From Dactylonectria macrodidyma (taxonomy: Eukaryota > Ascomycota > Sordariomycetes > Hypocreales > Nectriaceae), in NCBI GenBank assembly GCA_020744425.1, contig JAGMUV010000009.1, positions 868,001-932,000 of the forward strand: DNA of 64,000 nucleotides. The letters are read 5' to 3'. The position numbers were made by a program, and so were the translations under genes. Shown piece after piece: positions 13,417-26,448 of the stretch (positions within the stretch are counted from its first letter, which is position 1; each line of letters opens with the position of its first letter). Below the pieces are notes generated by a model, which was not told the origin of the DNA, did no database searches, and was given only the letters and a program-made list of their open reading frames with translations.

Positions 13417-14028
13417 GACCCGAAGAGGCTCCATAAGCAACCAAAGAAGAGGTGTCAAGAAATCAATTTCCCGGGACAATGCCGCTGAAGCGCGATGAGG
13501 CTTCCCATGCCTGTAAAAAAAAAAAAAAATACACCTGCGCCCAAAAAAACACAAAGGCCAGCCCAAGAGTTCCAAATACAACAAAATAACAGTCCGGAAT
13601 GGAGTCCCCCGTCCTCCAGAGCCGCCAACTCAAAGCGCATGGGTATCTCCTAGGGGGGTTGTTTGCTCGTGGTCTTTCTCCAGCCACCAATCTCCCGGTC
13701 CATCCAATACCTAGCGTCGCAATCGCAACCGTCCATAGGTGTCTGCTGCGTTTTTCCCGCCAGAACTCCTCGAGTTTGTACACAGAGTTGTACACTGTAC
13801 ACGCCAAGTCGGCGCGTCCATCTTGTCGATGGTCGAGAGGGGTTGCAATTTGCTGGTGTCCCCTGCTGTCATTGCCATTCATCCATCTGCCCGTCCATCC
13901 CGGATTTCCCTCGCCCAGTATCAGTCCTCGCGTTGTCGATAAATTATTCCCAAGTTCTCGTCGGATGGCGAAACTTCGTGGGTTTCCCTTCCTGTGTGCA
14001 CGCGAGGACTCGCTGGGCTCGCTAGCTC

Positions 14029-14448
14029 CTAAAACCCGTGGTGTGCCATTATCCCCGATATACCTGGCATCGCACTGGTCACAGGGATTGATGGTGGCGG
14101 TCGATTGGCCTTATCCCTAAGCGTCCAGTCATCGCCTGGCTCCGAAGGAGCGACGAGCTCCATTAAGGTATACTGTAGGATGCCATCGAGGACGCGGGGC
14201 ACGACAATATCTCGCGGAAGACCCCAGGACGGCGGCAGGGGTTCATCGTTATCCCGTCCATCGGCCTTTATTACACACACACGTCAGCAAAAATATTTGG
14301 CAAACAGGGAAACCGACCAAAAAAAAAAACACCCAACACTTACAAGACATGAAGCGCAAGGCGCATTATTTACCCAAACCCAGTTGGGACAGTTGTGAGT
14401 ATAGAAGTACTTGCAACGGTACTTGTAGAAGCCACCTGCGCCGCTCAT
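14029..14448 (-). CDS. Small conserved-looking Cys-containing fungal protein
   Basis: Two exons, 14344-14448 and 14029-14265, split by an intron beginning GTAAGTG and ending AAAG; the join keeps the frame and gives 113 aa. Exon 1 encodes FYKYRCKYFYTHNCPNWVWV followed by NNAPCASCL, with Cys at residues 12, 20, 31 and 34, a compact aromatic/Cys pattern that could bind a metal or form disulfides. It resembles small uncharacterised proteins of filamentous ascomycetes that I recall only loosely. Exon 2 begins ADGRDNDEPLPPSW and includes VPRVLDGILQYTLMELV, a likely helix. There is no signal peptide. A TATA-like box and a pyrimidine-rich leader lie about 100 bp upstream, supporting transcription. 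The end of exon 2 is less sure, since a further donor-like site (CCAGGTATATC) lies near 14060. Function unknown. Confidence 0.55.
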
Positions 14449-14549
14449 TGTGTTGGTGTAAAGAGGGTGATGGTTCGGGAACGTGATCAAGGAGGAATTG
14501 GAAGGTGTGAGGCGATGGTCAAGGCAGATTGAAGAGGTGAGGAGAGAGT

Positions 14550-14557
14550 CTTATATG
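14550..14557 (-). promoter_or_regulatory. TATA-like box of the small Cys-protein gene
   Basis: CATATAAG on the minus strand, 102 bp before the ATG at 14448. It is followed by a CT-rich leader without ATG, the usual fungal core-promoter arrangement. Confidence 0.4.
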
Positions 14558-17500
14558 AACTACCCGCTGGCAGCAAGCGATCTTAATTCGATGACTAGGA
14601 CGAAGTGAGACCTAGACTGGGGAAAGGGTCGAACGATGTTCTTGTAGTACGCTGATAAAAGGCCGACGGCCAACAGGTCAAGGATCCCCAGGCTGAGCGG
14701 AGCTCCAGGGCGGGAACGGGCTGGCATGATCAAGGTGCGTGCCGTCGCCTTTACATAGACTCGGATACTGCTGACGTCTTGGGGCAGCTAATCCAGATGG
14801 CGAATGGCCGTCGACGTCGCAATGCCATTTTCCATGGGATTGACTGATGCCCCCCCAGCCAGCTCGAGCAAGAGTCCCCCGCTGGCATAACGATGCAGTG
14901 GGGGGACACCAGTGACAGACAGGGAGCCCCTGCGATGCATACGGAAGAGCGCCGGTGAGGATTCATGAGACATCCATAATAAATGTCTGTCGTCGATGGA
15001 CAGCAAGGTAAACGAGACGCCCCGAGACCCGCGCCCTACGGAGCTCTGACCTCTCAAAAGTTTGCACCTTCGGGCATCTAGGCGTGGTTGCTACATCTAG
15101 ACATGCAAGGCGACTTTGCTACGACCGATGTAACATGGAGGTGCGGGATTGGAGGCATGAGGGATTGGAGCTATGATGGATGGACGAATACAAGGTCAAC
15201 AACCTCATGCTATGGGGCGTCATGGACTCACGGCTGCAATGCCACATTGCGTCCAGCAGCACAAGCCGAGCATGAGCACCAGCACAAGTACAGGCACAAA
15301 CACGGGCTCCAACACGAGCACAAACACACGCATAAAAGGCAACCACAAGATGCGACTGTATACACGGGGGTGTACAGCGCAAAACTTCCCGCTCGAGAGG
15401 TGCGTGTTGGTGTTAACTCTGGCGTCGAAGCAAGCGATCGGATGGGTTGCCGCGAGCCTACTGTACAAGCACCGAGTCGATGGCGTGTGGTTCGTCTGTC
15501 CAATCGTGGGGCCATGGGCCGAGGGCTCGAACGGGCGTAGTGGCCGGCGGAATGGCGTGAGGTAGGGAGCCATGGATGACAGGGCATGCTCTCTAGGCTG
15601 TCTGGGGAAGCACACAGTCACAATTACTGATGGAGCAGAGCTCATTGCTCACTGCTGGTGCATCGGAGCCCACCCCTTTCGTTCGGCCCTTCACCCCCTC
15701 CCTCTCTGAGACAATACTGCTGCTTGATCTCTCCCCGTTGCACGGCGTCGTGCGCTGAGCCGGCAATCACTATCACAGTCATCAAGCAACAGGGGCTAGA
15801 ACCGCGAGCTGTTGGGTCAGTCGCTGAAGAGGGGGGCGGCTACGGTGGCTTGCAGGTAGGCGTTGCCGCGTGAAGCCACTATCGGCGGTGTCCAGCAGCC
15901 AATGGCCCCGTCTGCCGTGGTCGTCCCATGTGTCGTCCCATGGCTGCGAGAAGGCACCACTCTCATATAGAGACTTGTGGAGAAAGGATTCGCGGTTGAG
16001 GCTGAACAAGCCTCTGAAGAAGAACGGCTAGTGAGGCCAGCGCCGCCAGCTCCCGAAGGAAAAAGCAAAAAAGAAACACGAAAAAGGAGGGGGAGGGACG
16101 GGTCCACAGGCGCGTGGCGTCGTGCTGGAAGTGGATATACGCCGTCCTCAACTTATAATTGCCGGCCTGATAGTTGAGCAACGCCCGTCACAGCTCTGGG
16201 AGTTGCAGCCCTGGACCTGCCTTAGCCTGATCTCTGCGGGTTGGAAGATGAGAGCCCGGCCATTGTCAATTGTGATCCAGATGGTGACTTTTGGCTGGGG
16301 CAAAAGAAGAAAAAGAAAAACCCAGCAGGGGGTTGAGAGAGGCGTCAAGGAATTGGGGAGCTCGAGTCAAGTCCCCAGCTGGCAGTGGTAACAGTCGAAA
16401 GACTCCATCCGCAACATCATGACCCTCGTTTTGGTGTGTTTCCGAGGGCTTCGGCATCATCGGGGCCGCTATTGGAGCTACTGCCATCGGCCAGTCTCCG
16501 GCTTGTGCTTCAGAAGCTGAAAATGAGGCCACGTGTGGACGAGTCGGGAGTCGGGACTACGGCTTCCAAGTGCAGACAAAAGGCGCATGCCGTAGTCATG
16601 CAGCGGACGTGCAAGCATCACAGGCCAGACGATGTTTGAGACTGGCATCGACTTGACGCAAAACGACGCGCAAACGTCAACGGAGCGCTATGGCAGCGCA
16701 GCGTCGCGTCCAGAGACTAGCCAAGGGGTCCAACACTGACCGGGCACACTGATGATCCTCTCCTTTCCCTGAGATCAGCCGCCACAAATAGAGCTTGGAG
16801 GCAGGGGAAACCTTCCGGGAACTGTGGCCTGCAGACCTGCAGACAGCTTGCACTCAGATGGTTTGGTGCTTGGGAGCCGGGGACCAGGAAGGGCCTTGCA
16901 ATGTCCAGAGCGACAGCGGTTAGACTATATTCTCCATCTTTTTTCTTTTTCCGCCCTCAACAGGCCCTCGTCTGAGCAATGCTCGTCGATGTCGATGGCT
17001 TGTGCGCCGTCAGACCCCCCTCCCCTTGTCGATTCTGGATCCAATGCTCATGTATGACGTGGGGAGTACAAAAGCACCTTCATCATATATTCGGCGGTGG
17101 TTGAATTGTTCATAGTCGTGCTCCATGTCTGCCGGTGAATTTGCCACGAGTCGTCTTGCGAGGGGCTATCTGCCCGGCTTTCCCAGAATGGCAATGTTTT
17201 CGTGTGGTCCACTTTCGCATATCAAACTGCGCCGGACACTGCAAGCGACTACTGCCTCCCACTCACAATCATACTCACTCGCACGCCAACCTACTTTTAG
17301 TGTCCGTGTGTACCACGACTTGTCGTTGATACTTGGCACTTACTCAGAGTGTCATCGTCATGTTAACATATGAGCACATGTTTTTGAGGCTACCGTACCC
17401 TTGACCCCCGCCCCCCTTGATGGAATTGGTTCATCAAATGCAACCGGCCACAACGGATGAATATGAGCTTGTCTCTAGTCAACTAACAATGAAGCCCGTG

Positions 17501-19353
17501 ACAAATCTTGACTACAGACCGAGTCACCCGCCTAGGTTCTCCCTGAATCGGTTCATGGCCAATCACCACATCCTTCGGCGGACTTCCCGTCGGTCCAAGT
17601 CTCGCGACTGGGGCACTGGTTCCACGACACAATCACGTTGTTTTTGCTGGCATCTGGACCCCCAAACCCTGGTGGTCTCCGGCGATTCCACGACACTTCC
17701 TCGCCGCGTGGGTTCATTTTGATACCGTGCTGGGGCCAGCTGGCTATGCTCCCTTGGGGATTAAAGGAAGTGACAAGCGGGATTCGGGAAGTTTTATTCT
17801 ACCTCGGTTGTGCATGACCCTGAATTTGGATACTTCATGGACCAGCGGCGAGGAAGCGAATACTCGCTTAAGAGTCGTGGGTTCGTCTTGTTCGCCTCAT
17901 TCCCGTACACATTACCCAGTATACCGGCTGTCCGTCCGTCTCTCTGCGCTTGACTCTCCGTCGTCTCTCCCTGCTTGTCGTCTTGGGATCAAGTCCACGT
18001 GCCCTTCCCTGTCCCCGTTCAAGAACAAATCTGGCAATTATACGTCAACTGGGCTGTCCTTGGGAGTTCTGGACTAGTATCTGCGGCGACCTTAAGCCCA
18101 AGCATACGGTGATATGGCCCGCGATCCGGCATTGACCTAGATGGTAAGCCTCGTCGCTGCCGCCTTGTTCTTGTTGTCGCCTTGCCACTGTTGTTGTCGC
18201 CGGGGAGCAGTGGGAAGAAAACTCCACCAACCCCAACTCTTGTCTCCAGCGTCTTGTCTCCTCCCCCGCCGCCACCTCATCTGCCATCGTCGGGCCTCAT
18301 CGTCTCAAAAGGCCGGGGGCGAGGACCGCTCTCCAGCTTGTGCGTCCTGCTGTGCCCTTCAAGATCTCGTCGACCCCCACATTCAAGCTGCATCTGGGGG
18401 GCTGTTTTCGACGGGTCCCCCGCGTCCTAGTGCACTCTCTCGATGCCTTGAGAGATGGAGTTTTGGGCCTTGTTAAAAAGCAATGCCCGTAACCAGGTGC
18501 TCGGGAGCTGGTTATACGTACATATCTGCCAGCGCCGGCTGAATTGCTTTTTCCTCGATCTGCCCGCCTCCACAAGTCGTCCCCTGGTCCCCTTGTCTCG
18601 TCGACAAGTGCTCTCCCACCCCCCCGGCTAGCCTGTTCTCTCGATGCACCCCTCCAAGAAGGCTGTCCTTTCCCAGAGGCCCAGACCTCCCCTCTGCGTC
18701 CTCCCATCGAGCTGCTCTCCAGTTTGTCCGTGGCGAAACGGATGTCATGGAGTGGCGCCCCCGGATGCAGCCCGCGAGATGCAGGGATGCCTCAACCCTG
18801 CGAATCTCCGTGCGTCACTGACGTCTTGCCCTTGATTTCTCGCCATTGATCGATTACATCGACGCTCTCCCTGCCATTCGCTCACAAAGCCTGCCGTACC
18901 AGACCGTGGTGGGCCTCGTCAGCGGCCCGAGTCCCTCATCCTGCGAGTACGGGAGGCAATGAAACGGTGAGCGGGACCGGAGCCGCCTGCGCTTGACATG
19001 CAATGCAATCGGCGACACCACGACACCCTCTAGCCATGAAGAGACGACAACGAGTCTTGACAGAGAGAATTGCCTGAAACAGCAGCCTGCGGGCGCTTTC
19101 TGATTCATGTAAGTCCGGGGCAGCTGGGGGGTGTGGGTCCAATCTACGTCTTCAATCGGTCCGTGTTTCCTCTAACAGTTAACTACAATGGATGATATGA
19201 GCCTCCTTCTACCGCTCTCGCACATTCATGCATCGCTTGCACAACCCTGATGCGATCTGCTTCTTTCTCTTCTTTTCCTTCTTCTCCCTTTCCTCAATGC
19301 TGCCCACACAGCCGCACACATACAGGCGTACATGCCTACACACGGGCTTACAT

Positions 19354-19393
19354 GTACGAGCGTACATACGAGCGTACATACGAGCGTACATAT
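19354..19393. repeat. 12-bp tandem repeat with Tyr-like TACATACGAGCG unit
   Basis: About three units of GAGCGTACATAC, running into a short TATATATA tract at about 19390. Each unit contains the palindrome GTAC. Noncoding context. Confidence 0.8.
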
Positions 19394-19796
19394 ATATACC
19401 CGCACGAGTAAAACAGCCACATGCCGTGGCGGCAATAAGTCCTGCTACACAACGCCAATCTCGGGAAACATAAACAAACGATAAGAGCGGGGAGCCGGTG
19501 ATGCCAATCTGACAGCATTTATTAGGTGGCGGCTGCATGAAACTCCGCGACCGTAACTCGACCAGTCAGCAAGTGTGCATTTGCTGTTGGGCCGAGACGT
19601 GATCCTTTTGTTTCCCTTTCCTGCGACCGCTCCGGTTGGTCAGACAGAGCCGCCATGGGAAATGCGAAATCAAGGCTCCCGCATGTGAAGGTGCGGCGGA
19701 GTTTCGCAATGTATCACATTCCAACCAGCTTTGCCTCACACCCATCTCTGTGGCGAAGTCCCAAATCCGCTTGATTGCTCATACTTGTTGTCTAGG

Positions 19797-21760
19797 CTAA
19801 GGTAGATCATCATATGGCAGTTCCAAGTCTAAGGCATATCTCAACAGAATGCTCAGTCTAGCAAGGAAAAGGATGACGCCTTCATCGTTGTCATCTGTGT
19901 ATGTGTTTCTCGCCTCCCGGACCCACCTTTGCACATAGTCTTGTGCGAATCCTACCGTCTGTTGCAGAAGGTCCCTGAAAAACTCGTCCCAGGTGTCAAC
20001 AAGGTTGTCCAGAATGCCCATTGTCGCCAGATGAAAATACTGCATCTCCCTTCTGATGTCTCTGTCCATGGCTAAAATGTTGACCCAGATGTCCGGATCG
20101 CGAAGATAGTTGATTGCAGTGAGAGAGCCTATGTGGGTGACTGCACGTTAGTCCAATGATTATTCCTGTATCGCCCTATGGCACAAGATAAATGTGAAGA
20201 GACATGGCTCTGAGCTCACCTCGCGTAGGACCAGCAAGAACTCTTCATTACTCGCGTCTGACGGACTAAGCTTTGGCTGATTGCACCGGATGAGAATGCG
20301 CGTCCCGACAGCAACCTGCCAGACATGGCGGCCGTGAAGAAGCGTGCGATGGTATTGGGTTCAATGATGTGTTCAACCAGAGCCAAACATGAGCGAGTTA
20401 ACCGCCAAGGTGGCCACGTAGATTCAACTTGCTGTGTACACCAGCTGTGTAGGGGGGAAGAGTGATTCTGAGTAGGTACACGTCCACACAGTTGGCCGTG
20501 TTACTAGGAATCCACACCAAGGTCCAGATAGGATGTGCTAGCAGCCAACCTCGTCCTGCTGGAGTGTACTGCAGGCATCATTAGTACCAATGCGGCTTTA
20601 AGACATGCAGTGTTAGAAGAAGGCTTACCACTTTGGAACAAATTTGTAATTCACTGCCGTCAGGGAACTGGATTGTATACGGCCTTTCTTCTGGAGTCCG
20701 CTGTTCTAGGCGGTTCAATTCACCTTCATCATCATCTTCCTCAGCAGCAAGGCTAGATCGGAGGCTTCTGCGGGCAACGGTGATGCTCTCTTCAGCTGCA
20801 CATTAGTCACCGCCTCCCGGGCAGCAGTATCCCGTATCACACTAGCAAGGGTTCTTGGTTTTGCCTGCGATCCAAACGTTCCAGTCGCCGAGGTTACAAG
20901 CAATGAGCTAGGCAAGCTAGTAGCACCCGTACCTATCTTATAATCTGCTGCGTCTTTTCCACATAGGCGGCTAGACTGGCGCATTCCAGGTTTGGGTACC
21001 TCTGCGGGACGATGTCGTCCCAGATGCCCTCTTGGTTCGTGGCTGCCTTGGACATTAAGAGCAGAACCAGCAGGCCTGTGACTTCGTCTTGCTGAAAACT
21101 GCCACTGCCGGTCTGCCTCAACTCCGGCGTTGACGCATCGTGGAGGTGAGAGTGGTGACAATGGCGACGTTTAGAAAAGAAACCGCGCACATGACCATGA
21201 GGATGATGAGGATGATGATGGGCTGCTCGGTCTGGTTCGGTCTCGGACTCGGACTCGTTGACGGAACGCGCCGACAGGCTGAAGTCGCCAAAGCCGGTTG
21301 AGCTATCACATACAGGATACTCGATGAAAGCTTCGAGCTCATCCCTCATGAGAGAATCCTTAGAAGTCTCGCGCTTGGTGATTGCCGAGGACTTGGGAAT
21401 ACAGCACTTGGCTTCGACTCCTTGATGACAGGCGTAGTTACCTTCGGGCATGTTGTAGTACTGGTCCATGGCAACTCGAATTCGGTCGCTAGGGCAGCCA
21501 CTGCGACAAAACATCTCGTCGTCTTGGGGCCCAGGGCCGATATTGTCGTACCATTTGCAGTCATATAGGAATCTGTTCAGGCATGAAGGCATTGCAAGTG
21601 CGTCACGGAGCCCAGCCTTCATAGTAACCCACAGCCCTCTGTAAGCAAGGGCGATAGCACGACGGACGACACAGCAGCTATTAACAAGGCCGTTTCGGAT
21701 AGAGCGCGGTGTGTAGAAAATTGCCACAAAAGCGCAATTGCTCCAGCTGTAGTATACTTC
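19797..21760 (-). pseudogene. 3' part of a chitinase-like gene, probably decayed
   Basis: The open piece at 20933-21760 encodes YYSWSNCAFVAIFYTPRSIR and then a Cys-rich module CKWYDN...FCRSGCP...ACHQG...KCCIPK. This looks like the C-terminal module of large LysM/CBM18-type fungal GH18 chitinases. A His-rich HHHPHHPHG patch follows. Further 3' are a piece ending in ELNRLEQRTPEERPYTIQF...SELQIC with a GTAAGC donor (about 20650-20800) and a last exon (19797 to about 20125) encoding YLRDPDIWVNILAMDRDIRR to a stop. I could not join all pieces in one frame: a TAG ends the first near 20930, and the frame changes near 20800. The GH18 catalytic domain itself is absent; an unrelated relic lies directly upstream. 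It may be a live gene with a wrong model, but a 5'-truncated pseudogene fits better. Confidence 0.5.
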
Positions 21761-21859
21761 CCTCCTGGAACGTATCTAGTCAGCAGCTCCATCACCTAAT
21801 ACTACAACACGCAGTTTCTTGGCGACGTAAGTTTAACGGTCCTTACACGTAGCCCCAGT

Positions 21860-22351
21860 ATGCGCGCCAGCCTCATCCAATATTCGGCAAACGACACTTG
21901 CCTTGGCTTGGAGGCAGGTCAGAATCTGGACAGCGGCGACTTACGGAGGTTCGATCTTTAGATCAACTTTGAATGCAGCAACCTCGACGCCGCCGGCAAG
22001 TCCTTTGGCTGGTTGCTCTGTGCCGTGCCCCAGAATGGCTAGTTCAACTACACCGGCCCAGGAGAGAATGAAGACACGGTCACACCGATTGCTGGCAGCG
22101 ATTATACTGAAAGCCCTATTGACCCTCTGCAGAATTCCACCATCGCCGAGGGCTCGACCACTGACTGCGGAAGGTGGCATGTTGCTTAAGAGGGTGATAG
22201 CTGCGCCACCATTTGCATGGGCGTGGGCATCAACATCGCTCTGCTACTCGCAGCCAACCCATCTCTAGGTACCGAATTAGCAGAGTCCAGTGGAAACCTG
22301 GCCTCTGGGATGGCCTACTGTACGGGACCGACGCATGAGTGGGTAAAATGA
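21860..22351 (+). pseudogene. LysM-domain protein relic with three in-frame stops
   Basis: One frame from 21860 to the TGA at 22349-22351 reads continuously as a LysM protein except for TAG at 21959-21961, TAG at 22040-22042 and TAA at 22187-22189. Before the second stop is QYSANDTCLGLEAGQNL and ECSNLDAAGKSFGWLLCAVP; after the third is EGDSCATICMGVGINIALLL with ANPSL and GMAYCTGP. These have the Gly-Asp-x-Cys, Asn-Pro-x-Leu and Cys pattern of fungal LysM modules, so at least two modules are represented. The 5' end is missing. Each stop is one C-to-T change at CpA from a Gln codon, the signature of RIP. LysM proteins bind chitin and commonly sit beside chitinase genes with LysM modules, as the relic on the opposite strand suggests. 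Confidence 0.7.
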
Positions 22352-23226
22352 AGTACATAAGAAGTAGATTCAAAACACATCTATAGTATCCAAAGTATCT
22401 ATCTAGTCTCGCCCCGCATGATTTGGGAACATACCATAATAATTGTGAACCCCGTCCGTTTCATCTGGCAACCCAAGTTCAGTAATGTCGCAGTCCGGCA
22501 AACCAAAGCATAGGCCGAACAGCTGGCTTTGAATACCTACCCGAAGCCAAAACCTGCCCCCTTCTTCGGGGTGAAGGATGCCATGGCTCAAGCTGGACGG
22601 CGAATGAGTGAATGGTAATTTCGATATTGGTAGGAAGAATCTTGCATCGGCTGCGGGGGGCCTCTGGTGCTTAAGTATATATACGCCCTGAGCTCGGATG
22701 GGAGTGGGGTTTCCGTAAATATACCTTGCTAAGAGGTCGGGGGCCTTGAAAGAGCAAAGGCAGAGACAATCAATTTTGGCGACTTCGGAATATCAAGTCA
22801 GTTGAACCTACCCTAAAGTCGTTCAGATTCGTGGGGTGGAAAGCTCAACTTCCATCTGACATCTACACCCCTTAGTACCTGCTGCTAAAGAGTGCGCCTA
22901 CTATGCACTGATCCTACTCATACAATATAAATATATTATAAACCCTTATAATAAGCATTTTATATTATCAATATTCAGTAAATCCTATAGTAAGTTAGCT
23001 TTTACTTTATTTCACTTTACATTAAAATAGAGAAAGTCACTTACTTGTAACTCTAGTATTGATAAAAAGAAATAAAGCGATAATTTACATAATCATAATT
23101 TTATTGCCGCTCTTACGCCATATTCCGTTAGCTTGGTTGAGTTCTGTAAGTGAATATCTTTCTATATCACAGTGCTTCCGTTTTAGGAGCCTCAAACTCG
23201 CCGAGCGCACCGTGTGGGGTGTCTCT
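22352..23226. other. Intergenic with AT-rich patch
   Basis: Flank between the LysM relic and the 3' end of prp43. The part from about 22905 to 23160 is strongly AT-rich, with TATAAT-like words (TATAAATATATTATAAACCC), unlike the GC-rich surroundings. That is the composition of RIP-mutated or decayed repeat DNA. No gene is visible. Confidence 0.5.
22905..23160. repeat. AT-rich island, possible RIP-degraded repeat
   Basis: A sharp local fall in GC with many TpA steps, next to the RIP-marked LysM relic. No open frame or terminal repeat can be recognised, so its origin is inferred only from base composition and position. Confidence 0.35.
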
Positions 23227-25723
<2,497 letters not shown>

Positions 25724-26448
25724 TGCGGTTTCTGCTTTGTTGGAGAGAAAGGCGGTCAAGGGATTTCAATCCAATCGAGGGGCAAGAGAGAATGCGCGGG
25801 CAAGGCTGAGGTTTTGTGTTGACATCGCCAGCTGCCTGCTAGAAAATTTTGGCGGGACTGAGGCAAGTTGCCTTATCGATAAAGGGCCCTGGTTCCACTA
25901 CTACAGTGCGATTTACGAATTGGTCGCCACATGTCGGACCGTACCACCTATGTGAGGAAAGATACAATTAGTCTTCACTGTGGAATATTTTCTACTGTAT
26001 TGTCATTTCATCTGCAGTTTCACTTCTTCGCCATTTTTTGCCGTTGCAACCATTTGATGTCTCCAGATTTCACATTCTGCATGATAAAGTGTTTGAGCCC
26101 GGCGCACACTGTGCCTTTTTTTCAGGGTCCTCCCACTATCTTTGAGACTCACCGCGAAAATGGTCTGTCGTGTGCGAATTGAGCTCACTCCAACTCCAGG
26201 CTGTTGAGCTTGTGTCCATACAAGACGTCTGATCAGAGTTGCATTTTTCTGGTTCTTCCAGTTACATCTCTACCATTGACTCTCAAACTGTTGCAGGAGC
26301 AGCAGGTGCAAATTCTTGCTTTCGCCCATCACACAATTCTTTGTTTGGCGGGGTGATTTACTCCACCTCCGGAAATCTCAGCCCTTTTGTGAGGCTCCCC
26401 CACCACGACCGCTTCAATTACCAGCATTCTGCAGCCAATACATCTGCC
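25724..26448. promoter_or_regulatory. Shared divergent promoter of prp43 and skb1/PRMT5
   Basis: 725 bp separate the two start codons, which point away from each other. No gene fits between them. The part before the PRMT5 ATG is open in its frame for 70 codons (from 26239) but has no ATG. No clear TATA box, as is common for housekeeping genes. Confidence 0.5.

Larger units (their letters stand above)
10264..14028. other. Gene-poor region rich in simple repeats
   Basis: About 3.8 kb without a supported gene. It holds GT-rich (11751-11804), GAGAACCCA-like (12029-12085), GGYGGTTCCTT (12817-12850) and TACGATGCAC (13294-13334) repeats and long A runs (13393-13416, about 13515-13529). Overlapping open frames on both strands have low-complexity translations and look like chance frames in GC-rich DNA. 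Confidence 0.5.
14449..19796. other. Gene-poor region, about 5.3 kb
   Basis: The first 150 bp are the promoter of the small Cys-protein gene. The rest has only short open frames of low complexity on both strands. It includes an imperfect CAC/CAA-rich stretch near 15276-15331 and a 12-bp tandem repeat at 19354-19393. I see no gene or RNA gene in it. Confidence 0.45.

Noticed and set aside
13393..13529. Poly(A) runs as tails of retrotransposed genes
   Set aside because: No coding remnant or target-site duplication is visible beside them, so simple homopolymer runs are the easier explanation.
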